Positions 12,408 through 25,554 of a DNA stretch of 64,000 nucleotides are shown here, one piece after another (the stretch's first letter is position 1; the number at the start of each line of letters is the position of its first letter). This stretch comes from Microvelia longipes. Taxonomy: Eukaryota; Arthropoda; Insecta; Hemiptera; Veliidae. A program made the translations under genes and the position numbers. The DNA lies in assembly GCA_018340805.1 (NCBI GenBank), contig JACMZG010001908.1, positions 49,809,744 to 49,873,743 on the forward strand, read 5' to 3'. Under the pieces are notes generated by a model that was not told where the DNA came from, did no database searches, and saw only the letters and a list, made by a program, of their open reading frames with translations.

Positions 12408-12566
12408 CAGGCCCGTAGCACGACAAAACTCGTAGGGGGCGGGGGCACCAATTCCTGAGGGGTGCGAATTTCACAATTGTACTAGGGAATACCACAAAAA
12501 TCTACTTCGTCAGGGGGGGTAACATTTTTTTCTAAGGGTGGCGATGTCCCCCAGGCTACGGGCCTG
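12408..12566. mobile_element. hAT-type MITE with 8-bp target-site duplication
   Basis: The 159-bp element begins CAGGCCCGTAGC and ends GCTACGGGCCTG, a perfect 12-bp terminal inverted repeat. It is flanked on both sides by CATGGTAT (12400-12407 and 12567-12574). An 8-bp duplication with CAG...CTG ends is the signature of hAT transposons. The inside is G-rich and has no ORF, so it must have been moved by a transposase encoded elsewhere. Confidence 0.9.
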
Positions 12567-13398
12567 CATGGTATATTCTTCTAACATGTTTGAAAGAAGG
12601 AGTATTTAAATTGTCAGCTGCATCTTGAAGTTCAAATCAACTTAATCACAGAGCGAAATATCTTGTTTAAACCTTTATAATTAACTAAAAAAACACTCAT
12701 CAAAATCAAACCAATTTCCCGAATAACAACACCTTATACGCTTAGTTTAAAACCAGCACAATAACACAACTCTAATAATTAATAAAAGTAATTAAATCAA
12801 TACGACTTAGGAACTAACAATGATATAATTTAACGAATAATAAGTCATGTGTAGTCAAGTACATACATCCGATTCTTTGAAACGAAGCTAACTAAAAAGA
12901 GTTCTTTTTAATCATGTAATAAGGAACATCTTAAAACCCTATAGCGTATAATCAAATAATTATTAAAAATCATTAAAAAAATTATTTTTATTTATGTTGC
13001 CTCACACTCTTGCTTCATCTAAGCATAACTTCTCCTTTGAGGTTTTAACATTAATTAAATAATCACCTTAATTCTTCAATAAGAATTGAATTAAACGAAA
13101 ATTAACCAGTTCTATCTGATTTCTGGCCTAATAAGGTTTGAATATTCAACTAACAATTCTTGAGTCGCGTGAAGCTATTAGTCGCTCCAACGTGCAATTA
13201 TTCTCACATTAGATGTTCGTGATCATTCTCAGAGCAAAGCGAGGCGAAAAGAAACGTGGAAAACATAATCCTCGTTCATATCACGTCTTATTTAAACCTT
13301 TTTAATTTCTCACGACAATATATTTTTAAATTTTAATTAAAAATTAGAAAAATAGGTGTCTCGTACGTACGTACATTCACACGCACACACTCACAGGC

Positions 13399-13400
<2 letters not shown>

Positions 13401-13454
<54 letters not shown>

Positions 13455-13480
13455 TATATATATTATATATATATATATAT
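13401..13480. repeat. (AT)n microsatellite
   Basis: AT units after a short CA-rich lead (cacacgcacacactcac). Confidence 0.95.
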
Positions 13481-13980
13481 CTTATTTTGATAAAAAAGGT
13501 AGGGGATCTTAGTAACATGTTTGGCAGTTTGTATCAAATTAAATTAACACCTTAAAGAATGAAAGATGTTTTATTTTCCCTCTAATAATAATTATGTCGA
13601 ACAAAACTCTACAAAATGAAATTAATTACATATAAAACATAATAAAATACAATAAAAGGACGACGAAGGGTAAACAAAACAAAAAGTAGTCTTATCAAAA
13701 CAATATATGAAAACAAAATCAAAAATACTGGAGAAATTATAGCTTCACATAGTCAGATACGAAATAAAATTATATTGAAAAACTGCCCCAACCAATTAAA
13801 TCTAGAGCAGAAAATTGGTCAAATTAGAAGCACCAATGCTTCAGTTTTTAAGAAAAGCTATTAAAGTTTGGTGGGTTATGAGACATAAATAAAATTCCCT
13901 AAATCCCACGTTTGCAAAGCTAGCATTCGTAGATGTTATGATCTATCTAAGCGTTTTGAGTAAATTTAATATAAAATTGG

Positions 13981-14064
13981 AATAAGCTAAGTCATGAACA
14001 GAGTCAAATTAAGCTTATTTCACAGAATAAGCTTAATTTGACTCTGTTCATGACTTAGCTTATT
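13981..14064. repeat. Perfect hairpin: 39-bp arms, 6-base loop
   Basis: The left arm 13981-14019 (aataagctaagtcatgaaca...) is the exact reverse complement of 14026-14064; the loop is tcacag. There are no mismatches. It could be a fold-back MITE remnant, a source of double-stranded RNA or an assembly inversion artefact. Confidence 0.9.
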
Positions 14065-14239
14065 AATTGTTTACCCTTGAGCAGCCAAGGAGTCACACGA
14101 AGGGACTAAATGTGACCTAACTTGCGTCATGTAGCCTACTATCTTAGTTTGTTAACTTATGCTTCTCATGTTAGGAGTACAAAAATAGAAACATTCTAAA
14201 ATCTAACTTATGAGCTTTAACCTATGACTCAGCTTATTA

Positions 14240-14490
14240 TATTATAATGTCGTTGTTCAGTATTTAGCTTATTCTAAATAAATAAACTTTTATTATAATA
14301 TTGTTGTTCTTTAGCATTTAGCTTATATTCTAAATAAATAAACTTTTATTATAATAATGTTGTTGTTCAGCATTTAGTTTATTCTAAATAAATAAACTTT
14401 TATTTTAATAATGTCGTTGTTCAGCATTTAGCTTATTAAAAAAATAAACTTTTATTATAATAATTTCGTTGTTCAGCATTTAGCTGGTCT
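14240..14490. repeat. Minisatellite, about 54 bp, four to five copies
   Basis: Unit gttgttcagcatttagctta plus ttctaaataaataaactttt plus attataataatgtc. It follows the perfect hairpin at 13981, which also carries ttagcttatt. Confidence 0.8.
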
Positions 14491-15382
14491 ACCATAACAA
14501 CTTAAGATTTCTCAATTTGTTTCTTTCAACTCGATTTTTTGTTGACACTTTGTATCTGTGTAAACTTTTTAATATCCTAGTTGCTTAAAATCCAAACCTT
14601 ACAGCAAAAAAGTCCACTAGCGCCAAATTAAGCGCTGAAGGGGGAAATATAGATAGAGAAAATTGTTTTCGGAAATGTACAAGCAAAGAGAAAAGGGGAA
14701 TGATAAAAATATTCCAGAATAATGTTCCGGTTACAAGCTAATGTATATAAGGGAACAATACGAGAAAATAGAATTCACGATAATAAAGTAAAGGGGAAGA
14801 GAATTAAGATAGTTATCGGCTGAAATGATAAACAGACTTGTGGAAATAACTTGGGGTATTTTATAACTCGCTTTCCAAGATTTTTCAATATAGTAATATT
14901 ATTTTCGTGAGATGTCTTACTTATTTAGTAGTTGTCTTGTTTTCATAACAAAACGAATTTTGGTTTTGAGAAAATTATAAATAGGAATTGATGAAATATT
15001 AGATGAAGTAGAGATAGAAAAAAGTTTAAAAGAATGAAAACACGTAATATTTTTGTTGTCTGAAACTAAATCCTGTAATGTACTTAAAGCTTAACTTAAT
15101 GAAAACTTTGCAAATACTTGGTGAAAAATCACGTAGCAGCAAATGATACGAAACAAATACAAAGCCCACAGGCCGTAAGACCTAGATACCGTTGACCGTT
15201 TCCAAAAAGCGGCTAACGGCGGAAGACCGCTGTTTTGACAAATTTCCCAAAGAATCAATTACATCTTATAGTGAATTTTTTTTTAATGAAAATGACTAGT
15301 GTGATGGAGAGAGGGGCACCTAGGAGTGTGTCCATAATCCGTTTCAAAGGTCCTCAACCACGAAAAAAATACATTTCATGAA

Positions 15383-15614
<232 letters not shown>

Positions 15615-15689
15615 ATTTGCAGCGGAGTTTTGCAAACACGCTATCTTTCTAACGGAAATATTCTAAATATTTTTTATTAAACTTGGTAT

Positions 15690-16240
15690 AAATATCAACC
15701 TTGGGTAGGACACGAACCCTATTGAAAACCAAATTGTTATGACGTCACTAACCCGTTTTGCTGAGGCAGCCAAATTTCCAAAAAATCGTGAAAATTCAAC
15801 TTTATTTTTTTCGCTGCGAAAAAGTGCTTGTATATGTTTTTAGAGCGCTGAATCGAATGAAACTGGTCCGAAGTCGATACGACCAACATAAAAGACCGAA
15901 AAAAAACATGAAAAATACATGACACCTAAGTAACGGTTAGTAACTTATTACTAAATTTCAAATAGAGTGTCGTTTTTGATTTTTTTTTGGGGTGCTGAAT
16001 CCAATAAAGCCGGTCCGGAGTCGATAAGACTACCCAAAGCTAGGGTTTCCAGGTGCCAATCTAGGTATATTGGCGCTAATTTTTTATCGTCTTATTTGCA
16101 GTATTTAAGTTAATAACTTTAAAATAATTCTGGCGCGGAGGTTCTTAAGCCGCGAATTTACTATGAAATGCGCGTTTTCTTGTTGAATAAGAATATATTT
16201 TATTTTTTTGAAAAATTTTGTAATAAGTTATAAAAAACCA
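15690..16240. repeat. Interspersed repeat family X, copy 1
   Basis: Contains ggggtgctgaatccaataaa, gccggtccggagtcgataag, ggcgctaattttttatcgtc and aattctggcgcggaggttc, all repeated with small changes at 61640-62070. No ORF. Confidence 0.75.
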
Positions 16241-16307
16241 AGTATGCTATACTAATTAATGCGTGTTTTTTATGCGTTTGATCTAAAGTATACTACAAAA
16301 CGTTTTT

Positions 16308-16368
16308 ATTTAAAGTTATTCGCTTAAAGTAATTCGCTTAAAGTAATTCGCTTAAAGCGGATTTCTTA
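16308..16368. repeat. 15-bp tandem repeat, about four copies
   Basis: cgcttaaagtaatt repeated with one variant, ending cgcttaaagcgg. Attached to the right side of repeat family X copy 1. Confidence 0.7.
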
Positions 16369-17079
16369 ATCGACGACTCGTTCAAGACAAGCTTTTTAAA
16401 ACAATAACAGTTTGAACAGAAGAAAAACTTAAAATCAACTTTTCACAAACATAACTCTAATAAGTGCAACAATAAAGTTTTACCATATATTCTCTCTACT
16501 CTATAACCAAGGTAAAATACTTGACGAATAATATTAATTATTACCTGAAATTCAGCAATATTCAACATTAAAATGCAAATTTGGTCTTTAGACTTTTAAA
16601 CATATTAGAAATAACTAACGAATTACTTATTTATTTAATCGCGTCGAAGCGAATCATCGACATATATTATTACGATAAAATATTTATATAATAAATTAAA
16701 GACTCTATGAAGAGGGTTCTTACAAATAGATAGTTTTTAAAGACATAGAAACAATAAATCATAACTTTATTCTATTATTTGTTATCCTAGACCAGAAGTT
16801 GGATGGTATGAAACAATTGTTTTATATAGATAATAATCTAAAACTTGATCTACATAGAGTTTCTTCCAACCACTGCAGTATATTAAATAGATTCAATTTA
16901 TTTATAGTTTTGTTCAAGATTTATTATTTGTAAAAATAGAATAGTTTAATGTATACAGGCATAATCGACTTAGCTTTTTACTTGAATTCAACTGTGTGTT
17001 ATTATTTATCTATTTTTTCATAGTTTCCATTATTTTGTGAATAAATATTTTTTCGTGAGCGGCTGTTAACACTTTACAG

Positions 17080-17305
17080 GCGCTCTCAAAATGACACAAG
17101 TAGACACTCTAACTTACTTAAGCTTAAACTTACTAACTTAAGCTTAATAAGTGTTAGTAAACGATGATTTTATTGCTAAGGTAATAAATCGTTTACTTTA
17201 CGCCCGCCGGCTGTAAAATTTTACTTTACAGCTACCTCGCAAATTGGTAAATGTCAATTTTATTTTATTAATAAAATAAGCAACGTGGCTGTAAAGCGAT
17301 TTTAT
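17080..17305. repeat. Interspersed repeat family Z, copy 1
   Basis: Contains ccgccggctgtaaaatttta, then ctttacagctacc, and ggctgtaaagcgattttatt. The same pieces occur inverted at 37590-37960. The inner sequence is a near-palindrome around aaaatttta. Confidence 0.6.
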
Positions 17306-17335
17306 TTATTTGGAAATTCATTATTGATTTATTAT

Positions 17336-17556
17336 ACCTCCGTGGCCGTGGTCGTTAAGGCGTTCGATTTCGGCACCGGAGGTCCGGGGTTTGCAGCCCG
17401 GGCTATGCTATAAGATTTTATGGATAGTTTTGTATTAAAAAAAAGTTTTCGCCAACTTTAATTAATTCTTAGAGTGTAGTAGATGCTTCCCACCTGAGGT
17501 GGTTCCCGCAGGGTGAATACCCTGATGGGCCGAAAGGCCCTAAAACGGGCATTTTA
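17336..17556 (+). mobile_element. tRNA-derived SINE, copy 3
   Basis: Same family as the copies at 5.1 and 12.1 kb: A-box-like gtggccgtggtcgttaagg, B-box ggggtttgcagccc, shared body, gggccgaaaggccc and a T/A-rich tail after gggcatt. Flanks both contain ttattga, but a long target-site duplication is not clear. Confidence 0.8.
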
Positions 17557-17946
17557 TTTTAATTTTTATTATTGACTACATAATCTTACTGTTATATCTA
17601 CTCTTTGTATTGTGCGTTTTATACACAGTTTCTTTGCGTCACAATTTTAATAAAATTAAAAAAGTACTCAAGCACTCTTCAACTTTTTTTATCACATCTA
17701 TAAAAACGCCACTTGGAGGCGTTTTTATTTGAATTGGAGGCGCCAATTGAATTAGGCGCTTCGTCCTTTCATTTGTGTTATATAATAGTATATCTTTATT
17801 AACGTTCGATCCGATAAATTTTCAATCTTAAATAAATTTTTGGGTAAAAAATCATTGTGGGTTAATGACTTGTATATATTTTGAGAATACGTTCGGAAGT
17901 TATTAAGAGGGAAATAATACTTACATACATACTTAAAGACACACAC

Positions 17947-18130
<184 letters not shown>

Positions 18131-18811
18131 CTCATAAGCATATTTTTTGGAAATATTCGCTAAAACTTAAAAGTTGATATTATTGTGTGAAAATATGTAT
18201 GTATTAACAAGAATGTTTAAGTTAATACATTTAAGTAAAAAAGGGGGTTGTGCCTGCCATTACTATACAATTATATACAGTTCTAGTTATTTTAACTTTA
18301 ATAATAAGCGTACAAGTAAATATAATTCATTTTAATCTATATTATCAAAACATCATTTCAGAAGAAATAATTATACACCACTTAATATAAAAATATAATT
18401 CAATAATTCAGTTTTATTCCTAACCAACTAGACATACAAAATACAAAGTAGAGAATAAAACATTTTTTTAATAAAAATGAATAAAAGATAAAACAATTAA
18501 ATTATATTAATGTTATAAAAATAGAAGGCCATTAGAGTCGTTTGATTTTATTAAGCGGAACAATTTAATAACATCAATGCTTTAAGAACATTTAACAGAT
18601 TTTTAAAATTAATTTATAGAAAATGTTACAATTATTAGAAATAATAACAATAGTGGTTAATTGTGAGTAATGGATTTTATTTATATTGTCTTTTATACTA
18701 CTTTCCATCTTTTAGGAGAAACAACATAATAAGTTTATTAGGGTTTCGAAGATAATCTTCGAAACCATTATACTTTCTGTCGAGCGTCTGTCTGTCCGAT
18801 TTCATTTCTCT

Positions 18812-18905
18812 AGTTATGTGTTTGGGCGCTTTAGAGGCAAAATATAAATTTAGATGTTATATTTAAACAACAATATTTGTCTCTTAAGCACCCAAACACA
18901 TAACT
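18812..18905. repeat. Imperfect inverted repeat, about 35-bp arms
   Basis: agttatgtgtttgggcgctt pairs with aagcacccaaacacataact, extending into gaggcaaaatat / atatttgtctc. A second small hairpin (ggtttcgaag / cttcgaaacc) lies just left at about 18742-18764. Confidence 0.75.
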
Positions 18906-19965
18906 TATACTTATTATGGAGACCAATACAGTTGATGATGTAACTTATTTTTTCTTTAGTAATTTGCTAAAATAACAGTCTGTAAATGAGGTTGTGAAAA
19001 TTAAATAAATTTGTTAATAATATATGAATAGGTAAACAAGTACAAGGAAACAGGTAAGCAAATTGAGGTGAGAACCATTTGCATTTACATCTTTTGATCG
19101 AATTAGATCTACATTTCGATTTAAATTTTGATGTATATTTATTTATTCACGATTCAAAGAGATAGTTGTAAGGTTGGCAATTCCGATGGCGGGAAAACGA
19201 AAGTGTGATTAATTTTTTTATCATAGGATTAGCATGGGAGCTTATTAAAATGCTTCTTTTATTTCTTTATTGTTTGTTAATTTATGATAAATGAGGTAAA
19301 AATCAATAGAACGACTATCGGTGCCAAAAAAAATTGGTAATATTTCATAGATAAATAAATACTCTAATTATTCCAGGATTTTAAATATAGAATTAGGCTC
19401 TTATCACTACAGGCTTGGATTTGTCCAATTTAAGCCAGAAATAATAAAACCTAAACGTATAATTTAAACAAATATTTTACAAAAAAGTGAATTTATTGAA
19501 TTATTAATTATTTTAGTGTGTAAATAAAATTGATTAATAAATTAAAACACCAATACGGTGAAAATCAGCTTGTTATCAGTTAATTTAAATACCTGTTACA
19601 ACTAATTTAAACAGTTTAACGCAATGTGAGGTAATTTTGTGTGTTTGTGTGAAGTAAAATTATTTAAAAACAACATTAATTAACAATAACTAAAGTAAAA
19701 CACTATATTGTGATTTTCACACTATTTAAATACTCGTGACATCCATTTAAAACCCTATTTTCAATGAAAAAGTAATTCTGCTGAGTTCATACGCCCTATA
19801 ATTAATTAAATTAAAGCACTTTGAGAAAAAATTTAAAGAAATAATCGTAACAAATAAGAAAAACCAAAAAAACTCCCATAAGGACTTTAACGATCACCCT
19901 TTCGTCATCAATTTCTTATCAGCGACGGTGCTTTGAATCGCGAATAGAAATGTATACTATTTAAA

Positions 19966-21535
19966 TCATAGAAATATATTCTATAGAGGGGGCATAGCCT
20001 ATCTCAATATATTGAAAGGGGCTAAAACATCTTTTTGAGGCTCTCAGGGGCTTTGTGTAACCTCATTAAAACCTCCTTCAAGAGCGAGTTAAGGTTATAA
20101 TACATTAATTCATTTCGACTTACCGCACATTGTTAGTTTTTTGATATTTTAAACGTTAATACATACAGAAAACTTTTAAAAAGTTACGAAGGGCATAAAA
20201 TAACGTGAAATGGATAATTCATAATCCCGGTTTTAGATTTTTAATTCAAACAATGCTTCTCCTATATTCCTACAGTATAAATGGGAATAAGTACAAATAA
20301 TAGTATTAAAAAGTAAAACAAACTTATCGGAAGGGTTGACATGATATAGGGTTAGTTAAGTTGTTACATAAGAGGACAGGTAGGAGCCGCTGTTTGCTGC
20401 ATCATAGAGATAGATCTGTTTCTAGTCTTTTATTCAGATTCTTCAGTGCATTTATGTCTGTTATTAATGTTATAAGTATTATAAAGTTTATGTCTTGTTA
20501 TGAGTCTTATAAAGATTTAAATAAGTTTGATTACATTTGTCTTTATATTAATGTAATTTATTTTATGCAATTTATTTAATTTATGTAATTTAATATAACA
20601 AGTGCATTTTTGAGTGGCAACATTCCAAAGTGTTTTATACTTTGTTTTGGTGATCAAGTCGTTTTACGAGGTGGAAAAGGTGTTGGAAACATCGATTCCA
20701 GCTGTCCTTGTACAACATACTTGTCTAATATGTCAAGAAATATAACATCTGACGTCAAATAAAGTTTAGTAAAGGAGATTACTTACTTTAATAGAGATGT
20801 AGCAGGTATGATGGTTTATTTTGAAAAGTGAGATGTAAGTAATCAGTTCCTTTACAATGAAAGGTAAAAGTGTTTGGAAATACAAGAAATAGTTATAAAG
20901 AAAGGAAAAAAATAATTGTTTAATATTTTTATTACAAGTTTCATTTTTATTTTAAATATGTGAATCTCAATCCGATCGTATCATTTTCCGCGTTTCATGA
21001 TTTTTCGAAATTTGAGTCGCTTTGTAATTATTGCGGGTTAATGACGTCATATAATATTTATTTTCCGAATAGCACAACTACAGCAGTAGACTGATTTTCG
21101 TACGAAGCTTCAACTCTCCAGCATAAATACACTAGGAGCTACGATGATAACAGACACACACACACACACAGACAGACAACTTTGTAAAAAACCACTCAGG
21201 ACGCCTTTAAAACACCTAAAACTGATAATTCCGGTTTCATCCCGGTTTCGGATTTCTTTGCAAACAATACTTACTCCATACAATATTTTTCCTATATACC
21301 TACGGTATAAATGAGTTAAAATACATTAATTTATATAATACATATGTTTATAATAGGAAACAATGCCCAAACAATGCGGTAAAAGCTGACAATGATTGAT
21401 ATGTTATAACCTTATCTTACTCTTAGAGGAGGTTTCAATGAGGTCACTCAAAGCCCCTGAGATCCCCAAAAAAATGTTTCAGACCTCTTAATATATTAAG
21501 ATAGGCTATGCCCCCTCTAGAGTATATGACCTCAT
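19966..21535. mobile_element. Element of about 1.57 kb with roughly 180-bp inverted ends
   Basis: The left end (agagggggcatagcctatct, continuing to about 20165) is an inverted match of the right end (about 21355-21530, ending ataggctatgccccctctag). Similarity covers the whole segment, including the caggggcttt core. Between the ends are an unremarkable 72-codon open stretch, a copy of the dispersed-element 3' part (20945-21310) and AT-rich DNA. The same end sequence occurs at 34140-34360 and 36000-36200. Confidence 0.6.
20945..21310 (+). repeat. Dispersed GGTACC-box element, 3' part
   Basis: Contains caatccgatcgtatcatttt, gctacgatgataacagacac and ggtttcatcccggtttcgga, matching the 3' half of the copy at 45.2 kb. 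Confidence 0.75.
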
Positions 21536-21548
21536 AACTCTTTACTGT

Positions 21549-21549
<1 letters not shown>

Positions 21550-21594
<45 letters not shown>

Positions 21595-21595
21595 G

Positions 21596-21680
<85 letters not shown>

Positions 21681-21690
21681 AATATATATA
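21550..21690. repeat. Compound (GT)n(AT)n microsatellite
   Basis: GT to 21592, then AT. It lies just outside the right end of the 19966-21535 element. Confidence 0.95.
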
Positions 21691-22762
21691 CTACGTTATT
21701 TTATATAAAATATATAAAAAGCATACGCTATATGACGGTGCAGTGTTTTTTCTTAGCTTTGGCACTATTTGCCGTGGTTAATAGCATAATATATTGTTTG
21801 ATGTTAGTAAATGTTTCTGAACAAGAATTTGGTGTAACTCGATGTAAAGGAATTGCCTTTTCGTGTTCACAGTTTTCATTATAACTTAATCTACAACTTA
21901 AATCACCTATAAAAGTTCATTATACTTACAACGATTAATCTAAACTTTAAACTTAATTATTATATTAACACATCCTATTAATGCTTTGTTTCCGTGTTAT
22001 TAAGGTTCATAACCTGAGTAATTTTCTTTATAAGTTTACTTAAAAAAAATTAGTTTGGGTACTTTTTAGAAATTTGGTTTGATTAGTAATTAATCGTCAA
22101 TTATTATATTGTTATTATTAAGTAATTATACATCCTAATTCATTATGTATCGTTCTAATTTGATAGCTATTCGGCACGTTTTATTTAATTTTTAGTGTGT
22201 TTTAATTGGTACAGGTTATAAGAAAGATGTGTTTAAAGTACTTTCTTAATTTGAAAGGTTATAAAATAGTTTCATATATTTTTAGTATACTGTCTGTAAT
22301 TAATACAGACAAGTATCAGAATTAGTAAAATGATTATGCTTCAATTACTATGATATTAAAAATCCCTATTACTCCTTCACAGGATTCATCCAAAACCCTT
22401 TTTATGAATTTCTGATTAAAACTAAATGTATTTCAAAACAAAAAAATGTATAACCTTTAATTCTCGGGGGTTTAAAATTATTTGAACCTGAACAATTTTG
22501 AGATGACTTTTTTTGTGTCATAATTTTTATGACTATTTAATTATTAGCAATCATTAGCTATAAAATTTTATGAGTATAATTTTTAATGTTTTTTTTCAAA
22601 TTATTTTAAAACTCACCTGCACATATGGTCGCCTTAACAATTATTTGCGCATTTTAATCTTTTAATTTGTTAATTAAAGTTAAATTATTTTTGTTTCTTT
22701 TATAATTTTATAATTAATAAATATATTTCATAAAAACATTATAAAATAAAATAAAAAATTAG

Positions 22763-22850
22763 CCCGCCCGGAGAGGAGTGCAGGATTCGCTCTTATGAAC
22801 ATTTGCGTCAACGGAGGCGGCTATGGCTCCTTTATCAAAGATCCTGGAGC
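22763..22850. other. GC-rich, coding-like island of unknown origin
   Basis: This short GC-rich block in very AT-rich surroundings is open on both strands. On + one frame reads NICVNGGGYGSFIKDPGAKY; on - one frame reads CVFRSRIFDKGAIAASVD and ends ...TPLRAG, stop, followed by a T-rich stretch. It could be the end of an old transposon ORF, a SINE piece or a pseudogene fragment. I cannot assign it to a family and it has no clear splice sites. Confidence 0.2.
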
Positions 22851-23268
22851 GAAATACACAGCATCACTTACCTATTATCACAAAACAACTTGTTTCAGCA
22901 ATTTATCATTAATTTTGATGTTGTTTTAAATAAACTTCACTTCACCCTTTTAATCTATTTTAACCCTTTTAGCAGTTATCATTTTGTTGGTTTGTTACCG
23001 AAATATATTAAAGAAATTTATCGATAACCCAATTTATTTCTATATTCCTTTCTTTTCATAAATAAATGTTGACGTTTATTATATTATCGAGTGAATGAAC
23101 TAGGGGCAGCTTTATTTTGAAAATTGCTCTTTGTATCATTGATAAAGCTACTTTTGGTAAACTCATAAATCGCCTTATTGCAAAGATAGCACAATAATGT
23201 AACAATAATATAAGATTATTATGAAGCACAATAATATAAAGTCCTATTCAATATATTCTTTGTTTCAG

Positions 23269-23444
23269 ATGGTGAATTAGGAAGTTCGGAAGATCTATCA
23301 AGTAAACGACGGAGATCCCGAACGAATTTTAACTCATGGCAATTAGAAGAATTAGAAAGAGCGTTCCTAGCTAGTCATTATCCTGATGTATTCATGAGGG
23401 AAGCGTTAGCACTTAGATTAGATCTCAAAGAATCTAGAGTAGCT
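23269..23444 (+). CDS. unc-4: unc-4 homeobox gene, exon with homeodomain residues 1-46
   Basis: The exon runs from acceptor ctttgtttcag to donor gct|gtaagt and is 176 nt: AT plus 58 codons. After an acidic/serine lead ([12 protein letters not shown]) the homeodomain starts at [20 protein letters not shown] and goes through helix 1, helix 2 ([12 protein letters not shown]) and the turn into ESRVA, which is residue 46. Diagnostic residues are present: R5, F8, L16, F20 and a paired-like N-terminal arm. The combination [20 protein letters not shown] is characteristic of the Unc-4/UNCX family. The intron falls between homeodomain residues 46 and 47, the usual place in paired-class genes. The exon ends on a complete codon, matching phase-0 entry at 35208. 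Family function: nuclear sequence-specific DNA binding. I am very sure of the family. Confidence 0.97.
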
Positions 23445-24164
23445 GTAAGTAAAAAATTACTTGATCTACTTCAAGTCTATTTCTATGCACATACTCGTCA
23501 ACTCGTACAGTAAATGTAACTTCTCTCCCAAGAGAGTGTAAAATGGCAACGAGTGTGAATTCAGCAATTTTAACTAACAAATTGCTGAATTTGTTTATTT
23601 AAAATCAGTAAGAATTTTAACCAACAAAATCAACTCCCTTCCCTCTTAATAAACAGATAGCGAATATAGTTAAACATCCAAACCTATCAAAAAATATTTA
23701 ACCAAAAACCGTAGATAATGAACCCTTGCTCTATAGGTAAAATCTTAATTCCCGAGTGTTCCCGAATTGTGTCTATAATTTTATGACGACGTTATTTACC
23801 GTCATTAATAACTCAGCTAACATTTCAAAAAAAATTTTAATACGAGGAAGAATGTTTGCATCGATTTGGAATTTGGCACGCATGTATGTAACTGTTGTAC
23901 GTATGAACTATAAATGCGCCAAGATGTATCCCATTTTAGCAATAGTTCCATTTATATCGAATGACATATATACTTGTTTTTGAGAAATAATCCAATTGAG
24001 GTGAAATTTGATTCCCGTGTATCCGTCTATGTACTAGTCTAAATACATGGTGTTATTTTATCACGGCTTACATGTATTTCTACTGTTTTTGTTAGATTGA
24101 CAGAATATTTTTTTTTTAGTTTCATCATCTGTTTTATTCAGTAGAAATAAAACAGATGGTTTTA

Positions 24165-24245
24165 ATGTCTGAGGTCGAGCGAAGCGAGTCCTAAGTGGTG
24201 TGGATGAGCTTAGTGAATTCGATTAATTTAAGAAAATTTCGTTTT
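24165..24245 (-). repeat. Dispersed GGTACC-box element fragment on - strand
   Basis: Contains tgaggtcgagcgaagcgagt and gtggatgagcttagtgaatt but lacks the GGTACC end. Confidence 0.6.
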
Positions 24246-24804
24246 TTTGTTCTTGGTCGATCTCTATTAGAAATATGAATGTTATGGGTTAATTACTGAG
24301 TTAAAAAGGTTATTTTTCATTTTTACGATCTTTAGTTACTAACACGTAGTTATCTAAGTAAATGAAATTAATTTGAAAGCTTAGTCCGATATTTATTCAT
24401 TAATTTAAAGGTAATCCAAAATATTTCTACGTCCTTCTTTCGATAACAAATTTTGATTTGCATTAGGATTGAGTGGGAGCATTGGGAGCAGCTTTTTTTG
24501 GTAGTGTTATTATTAGTATCATCCTATAAATACTAATAAATACATCTTGCTCCTTCGCAAAGTTAGGGTTCAGGTGGACAACTTGCTCCTTTGCAAAGTT
24601 TAGGGTTCCAGATTATTTGAAATGTAAGAGCACGGTAGCGATAAATACAAATAACAGATCTTAATAAAATGAAGAAGAAGAAGAAGGATTAAAAGAAAGC
24701 GGAAGTGTGAAGTGGAATAGAAATATGTTGGGGTTGATTCTGGATTTATTTCCCGGGTGTCAAGGTAGGGTGTTGTTTAGACGCCATGTTGGACTTTCTC
24801 TGGG

Positions 24805-24852
24805 ACCCCCTACCTATAACTCCCTACCTATAACCCCCTACCTATAACACCC
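24805..24852. repeat. Short ccctacctataac tandem repeat
   Basis: About four 13-base units with small changes, in an otherwise unremarkable region. Confidence 0.6.
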
Positions 24853-25554
24853 TAGATACTAGAGAGAAGGGGACAAACACCCCACTGTTATATTTATCAC
24901 CTACACTACAGTATAACTTCTTAGCTCAACAACTATTAGTAAGTTATGTTCATAAAAATCAAAAAGAACAAATATAAAAAATTGTATCAATAAATTGGGA
25001 TCTATTGCATAGCTCTAAAATCTGAAAAACCCACCACCCAATGCTATGAATATCTTAAAATAATCTAATCTAGAGTTACCTTCTTAATCGAGATCGTTAT
25101 ATATCGCCATTATTAAATTTATACTAATCTTTGAGACCCTCAGGGTCTCAATATGGTGTAAAACTTAAGTCACGCTCTCAGTAACATATAAACAATAAAC
25201 ATATTAATGTTAGGCAATAAACTTAAATAAAATTAAATAAAATCTAATTAAGTAAATTGGAATTTTTCCAAACTTTGGCATAATTTAACTGCGGTAGGAT
25301 CACTAGGCCAAATATGTCAAATGATTGTTTAAAAACCAAGTAATAGTTTCTTGACGTCATTTTCAACTTTTATTGTCCTGCTGAGAAACTATCAATATTA
25401 CAAAAGGTTTCGTTAAAATTACTTAATGTATTAAAATTTGCGGTTATCCTTAATTACAATAGTTAATAAAAATTGCTGTAATCCAATGATTGAGGTAACA
25501 TCTGGGATTTATGCATATAAAGGTGAAAACTTTATTTACAATAATAGGCGAGAA

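Noticed and set aside
13981..14064. A microRNA precursor
   Set aside because: Animal precursors have mismatches and bulges and arms of about 22-30 nt; this is perfectly paired over 39 bp and surrounded by repeats.
20361..20579. 72-codon + strand frame as a gene
   Set aside because: It lies inside an inverted-end element, is AT-driven in composition (many I, Y, F, N) and has no domain.
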